The position numbers and the translations under genes are program-made. Positions 1 to 11,900 of a DNA stretch of 64,000 nucleotides are shown piece by piece. A model generated the notes under the pieces. The model was not told where the DNA came from and made no database searches. It saw only the letters and a program-made list of their open reading frames with translations. The first letter of the stretch is position 1; every line of letters begins with the position of its first letter. Origin of the DNA: Acinetobacter sp. ANC 4648 (GTDB lineage: Bacteria; Pseudomonadota; Gammaproteobacteria; Pseudomonadales; Moraxellaceae); NCBI RefSeq assembly GCF_002135345.1, contig NZ_NEGI01000001.1:310001-374000 (forward strand). Reading direction: 5' to 3'.

Positions 1-1
1 A

Positions 2-1579
2 GCGGGACTTTTTGCAGTCGCCTATTCGACCCGTTTAGTACATGGGGTATTCTTCGATGGTGACTTAGGCAAAAATGTTCCCAACAAAAATGCGCATGAA
101 CCTGCTATTGGCATGCGTGCACCTGCAATTCTATTAGCTACACTCTGTATTTTAGTCGGACTTTTCCCTGCTTTACTGGTTGAAAATATCGTGAATGCAG
201 GTACACGAGCAAGCACTCAATTACCACAATTTGAAGGGGTTCACTTAGCCATTTGGCATGGCTTTAATTTACCTTTATTGATGAGTGCGATTGCACTTGT
301 CGGCGGTGTAATCTTCTACTTTGCACTTGCTAAAAATGACCGTATTCGTGAGATCGACCTTGATCCGATTTTAGGTCAGTTCCAAGGTAAATTACTTTTC
401 GAACGTTTCCTCAAAAATCTATTAAAAATTTCTAGAAAAATTAAAGCTAAAACTGAAACTGGCTCTTTGCAAAACTATCTACTGATCATTGTTGTTTTCA
501 GTATTGTGATGGTCAGCATACCGCTGTTTAATCAAGGATTAACCACAGGTACACGTGAACTGACCTATGCACCTTTGACGGCAATTGTATTATGGCTGCT
601 TTTATTCTCCGCTTGTTGGATGATGTTATGGTTCCATCATGAGCGCATGAAAGCGGTACTCATTAGTGGTGCAATTGGACTTGTTGTCACGATGGTATTT
701 GTGACCTTATCTGCCCCCGATTTAGCCCTCACGCAAATTACAGTAGATGTTGTCACCACTGTTTTATTACTCATGAGCTTATCTTTATTACCGCAACTGA
801 CTCCGTATGAATCAAGTCGTACACGACGTTGGCGCGATGCGGTAATTGCAATTACAGCTGGCTTAGGCATTGGCTGGATCGTGTGGTTGCTGCTTACTCG
901 TGATCACAATTCAATTTCTTGGTTCTTCGTACAGCAGTCCCTCCCCCTCGGTGGCGGTTCAAATATCGTGAATGTGATTTTGGTTGATTTCCGTGGTTTC
1001 GATACTTTTGGAGAAATTACCGTTCTAGGCATTGCTGCGATTGGTGCTCTCTGTCTTATGGATGGGATGCGTATTCATGGTACCAGTATCACTCAGGGTT
1101 TAACTTATCGGTTTAACCCTTCTCCACTAATGTTCCGTATGACGGCATCATGGGTTCTACCAATTGCCTTGGTGGTGAGCCTATATATTTTCCTCCGTGG
1201 GCATAACTATCCAGGCGGTGGATTCATTGCTGGTCTAATTACGGCGATGGCATTAATTATTCAATATATGGCATTGGGACAAGATCAGGCTGAGCATATG
1301 CTTAAAGCCAAATCAGGACGTCTTTATGAAATATGGATTGGATTGGGTTTACTTATTGCTGGCATAACTGGGGTTGCTGCTTGGTTCTGGGGACGTCCCT
1401 TCCTGACCAGTGCTCATATTTATGTCGACACTGGTATTTTTGGGAAAATGCATTTAGCGTCTGCTGCGGCTTTTGACTTAGGTGTTTATGCAACCGTGGT
1501 TGGTGCAACCATGTTGCTCATTTCCGTACTTGGCGATTCTCGACATTCAAGCATGTCGGGTCCATTACCTAAGGAGTAA
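2..1579 (+). CDS. mnhA: Mrp/Mnh Na+/H+ antiporter subunit A fused to subunit B, 3' part (partial at left edge)
   Basis: The reading frame is open to the left edge, so only the last 525 or so residues are visible. The visible part is almost entirely hydrophobic helices. The stretch PDLALTQITVDVV (codons at about 716-757) is typical of the C-terminal region of MrpA. The later stretch GHNYPGGGFIAGL (about 1200-1239) is the hallmark of the MrpB/MnhB domain, so A and B are one polypeptide, as in PhaAB-type complexes. The protein is an inner-membrane core subunit of a cation/proton antiporter used in pH and sodium homeostasis. The stop is 3 bases before mnhC. A methionine at 113 is internal, not the start. 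Substrate (Na+, K+ or both) cannot be read from sequence. Confidence 0.93.
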   Translation, partial: AGLFAVAYSTRLVHGVFFDGDLGKNVPNKNAHEPAIGMRAPAILLATLCILVGLFPALLVENIVNAGTRASTQLPQFEGVHLAIWHGFNLPLLMSAIALVGGVIFYFALAKNDRIREIDLDPILGQFQGKLLFERFLKNLLKISRKIKAKTETGSLQNYLLIIVVFSIVMVSIPLFNQGLTTGTRELTYAPLTAIVLWLLLFSACWMMLWFHHERMKAVLISGAIGLVVTMVFVTLSAPDLALTQITVDVVTTVLLLMSLSLLPQLTPYESSRTRRWRDAVIAITAGLGIGWIVWLLLTRDHNSISWFFVQQSLPLGGGSNIVNVILVDFRGFDTFGEITVLGIAAIGALCLMDGMRIHGTSITQGLTYRFNPSPLMFRMTASWVLPIALVVSLYIFLRGHNYPGGGFIAGLITAMALIIQYMALGQDQAEHMLKAKSGRLYEIWIGLGLLIAGITGVAAWFWGRPFLTSAHIYVDTGIFGKMHLASAAAFDLGVYATVVGATMLLISVLGDSRHSSMSGPLPKE

Positions 1580-1582
1580 GTC

Positions 1583-1948
1583 ATGATCAGCTTAGAATTT
1601 TTAATGGCTTCCGCAATTGGATTACTGATTGCAACAGGGGTTTATTTAATCCTACGTGCGCGTACTTTTCCTGTGGTTCTTGGACTCGCTATGATTGGTT
1701 ATGCCGTGAATTTATTTTTGTTCGCTATGGGGCGAATTCAAATGAGTGCACCGGCTATTTTAACCGAAGCCAATGATGTCACAGATCCATTACCACAAGC
1801 GTTAGTCTTAACTGCAATTGTGATTGGTTTTGCAACCACTGCATTTATTGTGCAACTGGCATTACGCAGCCGTTATGAGTCGGGCAATGACCACGTCGAT
1901 TCAAAAGAGGAATTGAGTACTTATGACCCACGTGAGGATGAGCCTTAA
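1583..1948 (+). CDS. mnhC: Mrp/Mnh antiporter subunit C (NuoK-like)
   Basis: This 121-residue protein has three predicted membrane helices and resembles NuoK/MrpC, a small subunit of the multisubunit cation/proton antiporter. The conserved family segment is around residues 33-60 (VLGLAMIGYAVNLFLF). The C-terminus is an acidic, hydrophilic tail. The gene lies 3 bases after the A/B fusion gene and 2 bases before mnhD. An A/G-rich ribosome site (aaggagtaag) precedes the ATG. Translational coupling within one operon is likely. Confidence 0.93.
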   Translation: MISLEFLMASAIGLLIATGVYLILRARTFPVVLGLAMIGYAVNLFLFAMGRIQMSAPAILTEANDVTDPLPQALVLTAIVIGFATTAFIVQLALRSRYESGNDHVDSKEELSTYDPREDEP

Positions 1949-1950
1949 TC

Positions 1951-3756
1951 ATGAATTTATTTGACTTTTGGCTGGCTCAGACGCCGATTATAGGTATCCT
2001 CATCCCTGCATTTACAGGTTTTTTGTTAGTGCTCTTGGGCAATCCAGGTTCAGGATCTCTCACTCATGATTGGCGACAACCTTGGCGTCGTGGTATTAGC
2101 CTTATTTCAGTATTACTGGGCTTGATTACCGCAATTGCGTATCTGGTTCAAGCCAGTTCAGGAGAAATATTTGTCTACCAACTGAGTGAGTGGTCTGCAC
2201 CTTTCGGAATTGTTTTAGTCCTTGATCGTTTATCAGCACTGATGTTAGCGCTCACCTATGCACTTGCAACACCGATACTTTGGTTTGCCAGTAAAGAGTG
2301 GGATGAACGTGGTCGCTATTTTCATGCCATATTCCATTTTTTACTGATGGGACTTTCTGGTGCATTTTTAACGGGTGACTTATTTAACTTATTTGTGTTC
2401 TTTGAAATTTTGCTCATTGCCTCTTATGTTCTTCTTTTACATGGACAAGGCAAAGCACGTTTTCAGTTGGGAATCCATTATGTAACCATCAACCTACTTG
2501 CCTCTGCCCTATTTCTTATTGGCTTAGGAATGATTTACGGCAGTGTTGGTAGTTTAAATATGGCCGACGTGATGCGCCTTATACCGACTTTAGCACAGGA
2601 TCAGCACAAATTAGCCGTTGCTGGTGGGCTACTCTTGTTTGTTGTGTTTGGTATTAAAGCGGCAATGCTCCCTGTAGGTTTTTGGCTACCCAAAACTTAT
2701 GCTGTAGCAGCAACACCTGTGGCTGCTATTTTCACCATTATGACCAAAGTCGGAATTTATGCAATTTTAAGGGTCAATGGTACTGTTTTTCAGGATGTAC
2801 TCAGTCAAAAAATTCTCATGGCATGGTTACTGCCAATTGGGCTACTCACTTCCTTATATGGTGTGATTGGAGCACTTGGGGCTGATCGATTACGTAGATT
2901 CGTTGGCTTTATGATTTTGTCTTCTATTGGCACAATTTTAATTGCACTTTCCATGGCCAATGCAATGGCATGGTCTGCAGCGCTCTATTATTTAGTTCAC
3001 AGTACCCTGATTGCAGCGGCATTTTATTTACTCTGTGGATGGATTACCTCACAGCGTGGTGAGTTTAAAGATCATTTTAAAATTGCACCCAAAATGAAGC
3101 AGGATAAAGCCATTGCTGCAACCTTCTTTCTAATTGCCTTAATTATGGCAGGATTACCACCATTTAGTGGTTTCTTAGGCAAAATCTTATTATTACAAGC
3201 GACGGCTAATTTTGCTTATCAAGGCTGGATCATTGCAATTGTCTTGATTGTGAGTTTACTTAGTATTATTGCCTTTACCCGTGTCGGATTTATTCTATTT
3301 TGGCGCGCCACCGTCCCTGAGCAAGATCAGAAAGAAACAGCTTATACCGCTTACCAAATATTACCGAATCAAGCCCCTGCCCGTAATGACAAAAGTATTT
3401 ATCTATTACTGACAGGTTTAATTATATATGTGGTAGCTGCTGCACCAATTTTAAAATATATTGAGCAAACTGCACTGCAACTTCGTGATGCCAAATTATA
3501 TGAGCGTGCTATTTTAAAAACAGATGAAAAAGGTGAAGTGATTAGCGTACAACCATTTGATCCTGATTATTTACCAGAAACCAAATATTCGGGTGAAGAT
3601 GAAGATCCAAATGCCCACTATATCCCGTATATCATTTCAGAAAAAACCTTAAAGGGTGAGCATCTTTCTGAATACAAGCAGCGTCAAATTAGACAACAAG
3701 AAAATTATCAGAATCATGCAAATGATGAACCTGAACTTAAGCCAATGGAGCAATAA
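1951..3756 (+). CDS. mnhD: Mrp/Mnh antiporter subunit D (NuoM/NuoN-like) with long C-terminal tail
   Basis: This 601-residue protein is a proton-translocating antiporter-like subunit related to NuoL/M/N. It carries many membrane helices, and the family region with functional lysines and glutamates falls at about residues 120-350 (for example TGDLFNLFVFFEILLIASY and the LVHSTLIAAAFYLLCGW segment). The last membrane helix ends near residue 505. About 95 charged residues follow, rich in Glu, Asp, Lys and Gln, so the protein is longer than the roughly 500 residues usual for MrpD. The stop codon directly abuts the mnhE start, which suggests coupled translation. The tail is probably cytoplasmic; its role is unknown. 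Confidence 0.93.
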   Translation: MNLFDFWLAQTPIIGILIPAFTGFLLVLLGNPGSGSLTHDWRQPWRRGISLISVLLGLITAIAYLVQASSGEIFVYQLSEWSAPFGIVLVLDRLSALMLALTYALATPILWFASKEWDERGRYFHAIFHFLLMGLSGAFLTGDLFNLFVFFEILLIASYVLLLHGQGKARFQLGIHYVTINLLASALFLIGLGMIYGSVGSLNMADVMRLIPTLAQDQHKLAVAGGLLLFVVFGIKAAMLPVGFWLPKTYAVAATPVAAIFTIMTKVGIYAILRVNGTVFQDVLSQKILMAWLLPIGLLTSLYGVIGALGADRLRRFVGFMILSSIGTILIALSMANAMAWSAALYYLVHSTLIAAAFYLLCGWITSQRGEFKDHFKIAPKMKQDKAIAATFFLIALIMAGLPPFSGFLGKILLLQATANFAYQGWIIAIVLIVSLLSIIAFTRVGFILFWRATVPEQDQKETAYTAYQILPNQAPARNDKSIYLLLTGLIIYVVAAAPILKYIEQTALQLRDAKLYERAILKTDEKGEVISVQPFDPDYLPETKYSGEDEDPNAHYIPYIISEKTLKGEHLSEYKQRQIRQQENYQNHANDEPELKPMEQ

Positions 3757-4281
3757 ATGAAGCAAAATTCTTCTTTACTTGATCGTTGCTTACCGCATCC
3801 TTTTGTTTCAGTCATGGTTGCAGTCAGTTGGTTGATGCTTGGTCATAGTGCTGAACTCTTTGATTTTAGTGTGGCTATTCTTCTTGGTTTAATTATTCCA
3901 AAGTTAATCCAACCTTTTATTGTTCGCACACCAGATATTCATTGGAAGTACGCAGTCAAATTATCTTTTGTGGTGCTTTGGGACATTATTGTTTCTAATA
4001 TTCGTGTCGCAAAACAAGTTTTAGGACCGACCAAAAATCTACACCCAAAATGGTACCGTGTACCCTTAGATACCGACCATGAACATGTTAATACTTTATT
4101 GGCGATGATCATTACCACCACACCTGGTACCGTCAGTGCGGGTATCGATCAAGAACGTGGTGATATTTTAGTTCATGCCCTACACTCAGATGATCCTGAA
4201 GCGGAAATTCAAGATATTAAAGCCCGTTATGAAGCTCCACTAATGATGATCTTTAACGTACAACAGGGAGAAGATACATGA
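3757..4281 (+). CDS. mnhE: Mrp/Mnh antiporter subunit E
   Basis: This 174-residue protein matches the MrpE/MnhE family in size and pattern: N-terminal membrane helices (about residues 15-50 and 65-90), then a soluble C-terminal domain with the conserved TTTPGTVSAGID-type motif at about residues 121-132. MrpE is needed for assembly or stability of the antiporter complex rather than for transport itself. The gene begins immediately after mnhD, and its stop overlaps the mnhF start by 4 bases (ATGA), so the two are translationally coupled. Confidence 0.92.
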   Translation: MKQNSSLLDRCLPHPFVSVMVAVSWLMLGHSAELFDFSVAILLGLIIPKLIQPFIVRTPDIHWKYAVKLSFVVLWDIIVSNIRVAKQVLGPTKNLHPKWYRVPLDTDHEHVNTLLAMIITTTPGTVSAGIDQERGDILVHALHSDDPEAEIQDIKARYEAPLMMIFNVQQGEDT

Positions 4282-4550
4282 TCTTACCTTATGCCTTAGG
4301 TATTTGCGTAGTGGCAGTGACGATCTCGATGTTGCTGTGTTTATTTAGATTAGTGATTGGGCCATCGATTGTAGATCGTCTGCTGGCTCTGGATACCCTG
4401 TTTTTAAATGCGACTTGCTTGATCATTATTCTTGGTATTTATTGGTCAATTACTACGATGTTTGAAAGTGCGTTACTGGTTGCAATGCTTGGCTTTGTTT
4501 CAACTGCAGCTTTGGCAAGATACTTCACCACAGGCCATGTGATTGATTAG
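4278..4550 (+). CDS. mnhF: Mrp/Mnh antiporter subunit F
   Basis: This 90-residue protein has three membrane helices and the MrpF/PhaF family signature GPSIVDRLLALDTL at about residues 30-43. It is a small structural subunit of the inner-membrane cation/proton antiporter. It overlaps mnhE by 4 bases and lies 8 bases before mnhG, where a GGAGCGA ribosome site sits. Identity rests on family size, motif and operon position. Confidence 0.92.
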   Translation: MILPYALGICVVAVTISMLLCLFRLVIGPSIVDRLLALDTLFLNATCLIIILGIYWSITTMFESALLVAMLGFVSTAALARYFTTGHVID

Positions 4551-4558
4551 GAGCGAAT

Positions 4559-4951
4559 ATGGACAATAATACTCAGCTTGTTATGGAAATTATCGTTTCT
4601 TTCTTCTTGATGGTCGGTGCATTTTTCACTTTAGTTGGGGGAATCGGGATGGTTAAACTACCCGATTTATTCATGCGGCTACATGCTCCAACTAAATCAA
4701 GTACTTTAGGTTTAGGTAGCTTCTTAATTGCAGCTATGATTTATGCCGCTTTTCATCATCGTTTTGGTTTTGCAGAACTACTGATTACCTTACTCGCATT
4801 TATTACTGCCCCTGTATCTGCCAATTTGATTGCACAAGCAGCTATTCATTTACGTCTACGTTCAACATCGGGTGATGTCCCTGAGGCTTTGGGTCGTCCT
4901 TTACCGTGGCAAAGACAACGCAAAACCAAATATTCAAAAGATGAGTTGTAA
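4559..4951 (+). CDS. mnhG: Mrp/Mnh antiporter subunit G
   Basis: This 130-residue protein is the last gene of the operon. It shows three membrane helices and the MrpG/PhaG signature, including GGIGMVKLPDLFMRLHAPTK at about residues 27-46. A basic C-terminal tail follows (RQRKTKYSKDEL). It completes the A/B-C-D-E-F-G set, so the Mrp system here looks intact apart from the part of the first gene beyond the window. A 9-bp inverted repeat follows at 4969-4997. Confidence 0.92.
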   Translation: MDNNTQLVMEIIVSFFLMVGAFFTLVGGIGMVKLPDLFMRLHAPTKSSTLGLGSFLIAAMIYAAFHHRFGFAELLITLLAFITAPVSANLIAQAAIHLRLRSTSGDVPEALGRPLPWQRQRKTKYSKDEL

Positions 4952-4968
4952 GTTAAGTTGAATCATTT

Positions 4969-4997
4969 CGCATCACAATAATGATCAATGTGATGCG
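4969..4997. terminator. Inverted repeat after the mnh operon, possible terminator
   Basis: The arms CGCATCACA (4969-4977) and TGTGATGCG (4989-4997) are perfect complements around an 11-base loop, 18 bases after the mnhG stop. There is no U-tract on either strand, so this may be a Rho-dependent end, an RNA-processing hairpin or a protein site rather than a classical intrinsic terminator. Confidence 0.4.
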
Positions 4998-5136
4998 GAA
5001 CGATTTAAGTGAGGTGGAAGTCTAATCCTAAGGTCTGACTTTTATCTAAAAACATAAACCAATAATTCATCGTATAAAAAGCTATTGAACATATCAGTTA
5101 CTAGTTTAGACACTGCATCTTGCCGTTTAAAATCAA

Positions 5137-6039
5137 CTAACCCAAACTCGCTAACCATCGTCCTGCTTTAATTCTAGCTTGCTTACTTTCTGGTACAAAA
5201 GGCACAATGGGCCATGCATGCCACATACCTGTCCAAATATCCAAAGTAGCATCTACCCCATATTCTTTTGCACGTTTGATAAATTCACGACTATCATCAA
5301 GTAAGACTTCTTTCGAGCCGACTTGAACATAAAATGGAGGTAAACCTGTAAAATCTGCAAACAAAGGTGAAATGAATGGATCTTTACGGTCAGCATCACC
5401 TACATAATGACGAGCAAAATCACGTTCTAAAAAATATGTTCCTAAAAATGGATCGCGATGATCTTGTTTCTTATGACTTAAAGATGTCAGGGTTAAGTCC
5501 AACCAAGGAGATTGTAAATAAGTTCGAATAGGCAATTTCAAGTTTAAATCTCGCAATTTAATACACAGAGCCAATGCTAAATTTCCCCCAGCAGAATCAC
5601 CAGCCAGTACTATTTCATGGTTTGGATGTTTTTCAGTGACATATTTCCATGCAGCTAAAACATCATTTAAAGCATTTGGAAAACGAGCTTCTGGTGCAAG
5701 TCTATAATCCGGTAAATAAGCAAATTCAGCCTCAGAAATTTTACATAGGCTTGCGACGTATGCTTTATAACTTTTAGCACTGCCAATAACAAAACCACCA
5801 CCATGAATATAAAATAGAATTTTATTCTGATTTCTATTCGGTTTTAAATTACTGATTTGCATGATTTGCATATCTTGTAATTGCTGCATACTGGTTTGAA
5901 TATGAGAAGGTATTGGAGAAAATCGTGTGCCATATTCAAATAGTTTGCGCATAAAATACGTATTATTTTTATGTGCTAACAACACACGTTTTTGTTGTTT
6001 AAACAGAAGCATAGCAATATGTGCTTGAGAACTGATCAC
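5137..6039 (-). CDS. Alpha/beta hydrolase of the hormone-sensitive-lipase (HSL) esterase family
   Basis: This 300-residue protein has the HSL-family oxyanion motif HGGG (residues 79-82) and the nucleophile elbow GDSAGG with Ser149. The likely acid is Asp248 or Asp249 in LLDDS, and the likely base is His274 in GMWHAW. YRLAPE at about 112-117 is another family hallmark. It is predicted to be a carboxylesterase or lipase acting on short to medium acyl esters. No signal peptide is apparent, so it is probably cytoplasmic. The start is a GTG preceded by AGGT at 7-base spacing. It stands alone between converging and diverging neighbours, and its natural substrate is unknown. Confidence 0.85.
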   Translation of the reverse strand: MISSQAHIAMLLFKQQKRVLLAHKNNTYFMRKLFEYGTRFSPIPSHIQTSMQQLQDMQIMQISNLKPNRNQNKILFYIHGGGFVIGSAKSYKAYVASLCKISEAEFAYLPDYRLAPEARFPNALNDVLAAWKYVTEKHPNHEIVLAGDSAGGNLALALCIKLRDLNLKLPIRTYLQSPWLDLTLTSLSHKKQDHRDPFLGTYFLERDFARHYVGDADRKDPFISPLFADFTGLPPFYVQVGSKEVLLDDSREFIKRAKEYGVDATLDIWTGMWHAWPIVPFVPESKQARIKAGRWLASLG

Positions 6040-6201
6040 AGCTGTACCTAAATTTTATATTTATCTACTTAAAGTCTAACTTTCAATTCAATTAAAATAA
6101 TTGGCTCAACTCTAAAATTAATCTTAAAAATTGTAAAATACGAGAAATTAATTTAATCCACAATAAGCTTGTTTAAAATTTATTTGAGAATATAAAAAGA
6201 A

Positions 6202-6237
6202 CGAAAGACCCATGCTCTAAAGCGGCCTTTCTTTTAT
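6202..6237 (-). terminator. Imperfect hairpin, likely terminator of the PF10118 hydrolase gene
   Basis: Read on the minus strand, the arms GAAAGGCC and GGTCTTTC flank a loop, with T-rich sequence after the second arm. It lies directly downstream of the gene ending at 6247. One pair is a G-T wobble, so this is a moderate call. Confidence 0.5.
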
Positions 6238-6246
6238 GTATATAAA

Positions 6247-7146
6247 TTAACTATATAAAGGTTGATGATTTGATTCTTGAAAACTTTCCATACCATACTC
6301 ATCCGCTAAGCGCTCTTTCCAGTATTCTACAATTTTTGAATAATCAATTTCAGAAGGATGAAAATCTGCTTTAAAATAAGACATATATTCTGGAATCAGT
6401 GAAACCAACATTTTTAAAATCATGTAGGTTCCATATAAGTTCCCCGTTACTTTGGGCAAACTTTTACGCCAGTCTTGCATAAACAAACGCGATGCAGAAT
6501 AAAAGGTCAAACTTGCAAAGCCTGTCGTGACATTACGCATTACACTACGACGAACTTGATCATCTTTATACACCGCCTGATAAACATCAAAAGCAACGGC
6601 ACGATGCTCAATTTCTTCAATCGCATGCCAAACCCAAAGCTTAATTGCATCATCATCTAGTGTGCTCAAAATTTCTGGATGGCGTAAAACATAGCCTCCT
6701 AATAATGCAGTGAAATGTTCAAAAGCACAGGTGATAGCCAGTTGAAATTTTGGATGTACACTCTGAATAAACTTCTCTCGACGTGCTAACCAAGCTTGGA
6801 AACTATCCAAATTATAATCATCACGACGCCAAGCATCATTAAAATCTGCATGCGCTTTAGAGTGCATTGCTTCTTGGCCAATGAAAGCTGCAATTTCTGC
6901 TTGTAACTTTTCATCTTTCACTTTATCACGCACATTACGGACACTATGCACAAAGAACTGTTCACCTATCGGGAACGTGGAAGATAATGCCGTTAACAAA
7001 TGAGACATAATCGGAGAGTTCGCAAAAAAATGTCTGCGAATTGCTTTGGGATTAAAGCTTGGTTTACGGACTTTGATACCAATGGCTTTAGGACGATTTA
7101 AATATGATTTTTCTGTCGCCGCTTGAATTAACGTCATAGGTTTCAT
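6247..7146 (-). CDS. Predicted metal-dependent hydrolase (PF10118 family)
   Basis: The protein resembles the PF10118/COG3687 'predicted metal-dependent hydrolase' family, a ferritin-like helical fold with conserved Glu and His residues. These are visible in QEAMHSKAHADFND and in EEIEHRAVAFDVYQ. The biochemical reaction of the family is poorly defined. The open frame extends to a TTG at 7170, but the ATG at 7146, or the ATG at 7137 preceded by AGGA at 8-base spacing, is a better start. I list 7146; 7137 is equally plausible. No signal peptide is seen. The gene stands alone on the minus strand with a hairpin downstream at 6202-6237. Confidence 0.8.
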   Translation of the reverse strand: MKPMTLIQAATEKSYLNRPKAIGIKVRKPSFNPKAIRRHFFANSPIMSHLLTALSSTFPIGEQFFVHSVRNVRDKVKDEKLQAEIAAFIGQEAMHSKAHADFNDAWRRDDYNLDSFQAWLARREKFIQSVHPKFQLAITCAFEHFTALLGGYVLRHPEILSTLDDDAIKLWVWHAIEEIEHRAVAFDVYQAVYKDDQVRRSVMRNVTTGFASLTFYSASRLFMQDWRKSLPKVTGNLYGTYMILKMLVSLIPEYMSYFKADFHPSEIDYSKIVEYWKERLADEYGMESFQESNHQPLYS

Positions 7147-7447
7147 CCTATTTCTAATGAAATGAATCAAATCTATACTGACAGATACACGCTATTTGTA
7201 TATTGCCAAAAAAATCGTAAAATGACAAAAATGCTCATTCTGTCAGAAATGTCAAAAAATCAAACTACAAACAATTATTTTTATTTATTTTTTATTAATT
7301 AAAATCAATGAATTAGATAATTTTAATTCAGCATATTCTTTTATATTTTTTGTCACAAAAATCAATACTATTCCGATAAAACAAAGCCCGCATCGTTGCA
7401 GGCTTTGAGTAATAAGGCTTTGGAGTTTTTAATAGATCATCTTGAGA
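7147..7447. other. Intergenic region between the PF10118 gene and gltD
   Basis: This is a strongly AT-rich spacer. It should hold the promoter of the leftward PF10118 gene (near 7160-7300) and the terminator of gltD (7376-7407). I see no credible coding sequence; a plus-strand open frame from 7396 runs antisense into gltD and is not supported. Confidence 0.6.
7376..7407 (-). terminator. Intrinsic terminator of gltBD
   Basis: On the minus strand, arms CAAAGCC and GGCTTTG are followed directly by TTTT. The hairpin sits 41 bases past the gltD stop, so it is well placed to end the gltBD transcript. Confidence 0.75.
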
Positions 7448-8884
<1,437 letters not shown>

Positions 8885-8967
8885 TCAGTGTGGATCATCT
8901 TTTATCTATAGCATGCTGTCTATAAATCAAAAGTTATCCACACTTGCCTAAAATTTGCGTCGTGGAA

Positions 8968-11900
8968 TTATTGTGGATCTGCTTGAGTTGTTTTCAAAAG
9001 TGTCTGCAAATTTGCAGCTTTTGGTTTTACTAGCCAGAATTTACGGCTGTAATAATCAAACTCATTGCGGATCTTATACGCCCAAGCACTACCTGTTTCT
9101 TGAATATGCTCATCTAAGATACGAAGCAAGAAGGTTTGATGATCTTCCATCGACTCTGTAGAAATACGATTTAACTCAATCAGTTCATGGTTATAGTGAT
9201 CGACGAAGTCATTTTCTAGATCAAGAACATAAGCAAAACCACCAGTCATCCCTGCACCAAAGTTATGCCCTACGCTCCCCAATACCGTCACAATACCACC
9301 CGTCATATATTCACAACAGTGATCACCTGCGCCTTCAATGACTGCAAAAGCACCTGAGTTACGCACTGCGAAACGTTCACCTGCAGTTCCTGCAGCGAAC
9401 ACTTTACCACCTGTTGCACCATATAAGCAGGTATTACCAATGATTGCCGTATTTTGAGTTTGGAAAGGTGAACCTTTTGGTGGGAAGATAGAAAGTCGTC
9501 CACCCGCCATACCTTTACCAACATAATCGTTGGCATCACCTTCTAATTTAATATGCAAACCACCAGCATTCCAAACACCGAGTGACTGACCTGCAGTACC
9601 TTTTAAGTTCATCACCACTGGATGAGCTTCCATACTCAGGTTACCATAACGACGTGCGATTTCGCCTGAAATCCGTGCCCCAATTGAACGGTCACAGTTG
9701 CTCACTTTAAAGTGATATTCGCCACCTGTCCCTGCTTCAATCGCAGGTAGCATTTGGCTGACCATTTTTTCAGCCAACATGCCTTTGTCGAATGGTGCAT
9801 TGCCTTGAACTTGACAATACTGTGCTTTACCTTCCGCAGATGGATGTGAGGTCAACAAAGCACTTAAATCTAGATGTGCATGTTTATCCGTTTCACCCGG
9901 TAAAACTTCTAGTAAATCGGTACGGCCTATCAAATCTTTCAGTGAAGCAATGCCCAAAGCAGCTAACCATTCACGTGTTTCTTCTGCAATAAAGTGGAAG
10001 AAATTGATCAGCATTTCTGGCTCGCCAATATAATGTTCTTGACGCAAATGATCTTGCTGTGTTGCAACACCTGTTGCACAGTTATTTAAATGACAAATAC
10101 GCAGATATTTACAACCTAACGCAATCATCGGGGTTGAGCCAAAACCAAAGCTTTCTGCACCTAAAATTGCAGCCTTAACCACATCTAAACCAGTTTTTAA
10201 ACCACCATCGGTCTGTACGCGAACTTTACCACGTAGGTCATTCACACGAAGAGCTTGATGCGCTTCCGCAAGACCGAGCTCCCAAGGTGAGCCTGCGTGA
10301 TGGATTGAAGACAATGGCGATGCCGCGGTACCACCGTCATAACCCGAAATGGTAATGAAATCGGCATACGCTTTTGCAACACCTGCAGCAATCGTTCCAA
10401 CCCCTGGCTCTGATACCAGTTTCACTGAAACCATCGCTTGCGGATTAACTTGTTTTAAGTCAAAGATCAATTGTGATAAATCTTCAATAGAATAAATATC
10501 GTGATGCGGTGGTGGTGAAATCAGGGTGACACCCGGCACTGAATAACGCAAACGTGCAATTAAGCCATTCACTTTACCACCCGGTAACTGACCGCCTTCA
10601 CCCGGTTTTGCACCTTGTGCCACTTTAATCTGTAAAACTTCCGCAGATGTTAAGTACGCAGGAGTTACCCCAAAACGACCTGAAGCAATTTGTTTAATTT
10701 TCGAGTTACGAATGGTGCCATAACGTGCTGGATCTTCACCACCCTCACCTGAATTTGAACGTCCACCAATAGTATTCATGGCAATTGCAATCGCTTCATG
10801 AGCTTCAGGAGAAAGTGCACCTAAAGACATTCCCGCTGAGTCAAAACGTGGCAAAATTTCTTCAACAGACTCAACCGCTTCTATTGGTGTTGGATGATCA
10901 GTTTTTAATTTAAATAAATCACGGATCGTCGCAATGGGACGATTATTAACCAGCTCAGCATATTCTTTAAAGTCAGCATAATTACCCGAACGTACCGCTT
11001 TATGCAGTGCATTAATCACATCTGGGTTAAAAGCATGATATTCCTTATCGAATACAAATTTCAGCAAACCACCTTGATCAATTGGCTTACGTGCTTTCCA
11101 CGCATTTTCAGCCAATTTTTTCAAATCATTTTCAAGGTCAACAAACGTTGCACCTTGAATACGACTTGGTACGCCTAAGAAACACTGATTCACCACTTCA
11201 TTGGATAAACCCACCGCTTCAAACAATTGACCACCACGATAAGAAGCAACCGTTGAAATACCCATTTTAGATAAAACTTTGAGTAAACCTTTTTCAATGC
11301 CTTTACGGAAATTGGCTTGTGCATGAATCGGATCACCCAACAACTCACCCTTCGCAATCAAATCATTGATCACGTCATAAGCCAAATATGGATAAATCGC
11401 TGTTGCACCAAAGCCTAAAATCACGGCAAATTGGTGTGCATCACGTGCAAGGCCAGTTTCTACAATAATGTTGGCATCGGTACGTAAACCGACTTGAATT
11501 AAATAATGGTGAATGGCACCGGTTGCCATCAATGCATTGGCAGGTAAATAACCTTGCCTAATTTTCTTATCTGAAAGTACCAATAAAGTTTTACCATCAC
11601 GAATTGCTTGCGCAGCTTCTTGACAGATACGTGTAATCGCAGCTTGTAAACCTTCCGTTTCGACATAGTTTAAATCGATATCGGCAATTTCATAGCCTGT
11701 ACGACCCAAAGTACGAATTTGCTGCATTTTTGAATTTGATAGTACTGGGCTTGAAATAATCAAACGATCGGCATGTTCGGCACTTTGTTCAAAGACATTT
11801 TGTTCACGGCCTAAACAGGTTTCTAAAGACATCACGATAGATTCACGTAATGGGTCAATAGGTGGATTAGTGACTTGAGCAAACTGCTGACGGAAATAAT

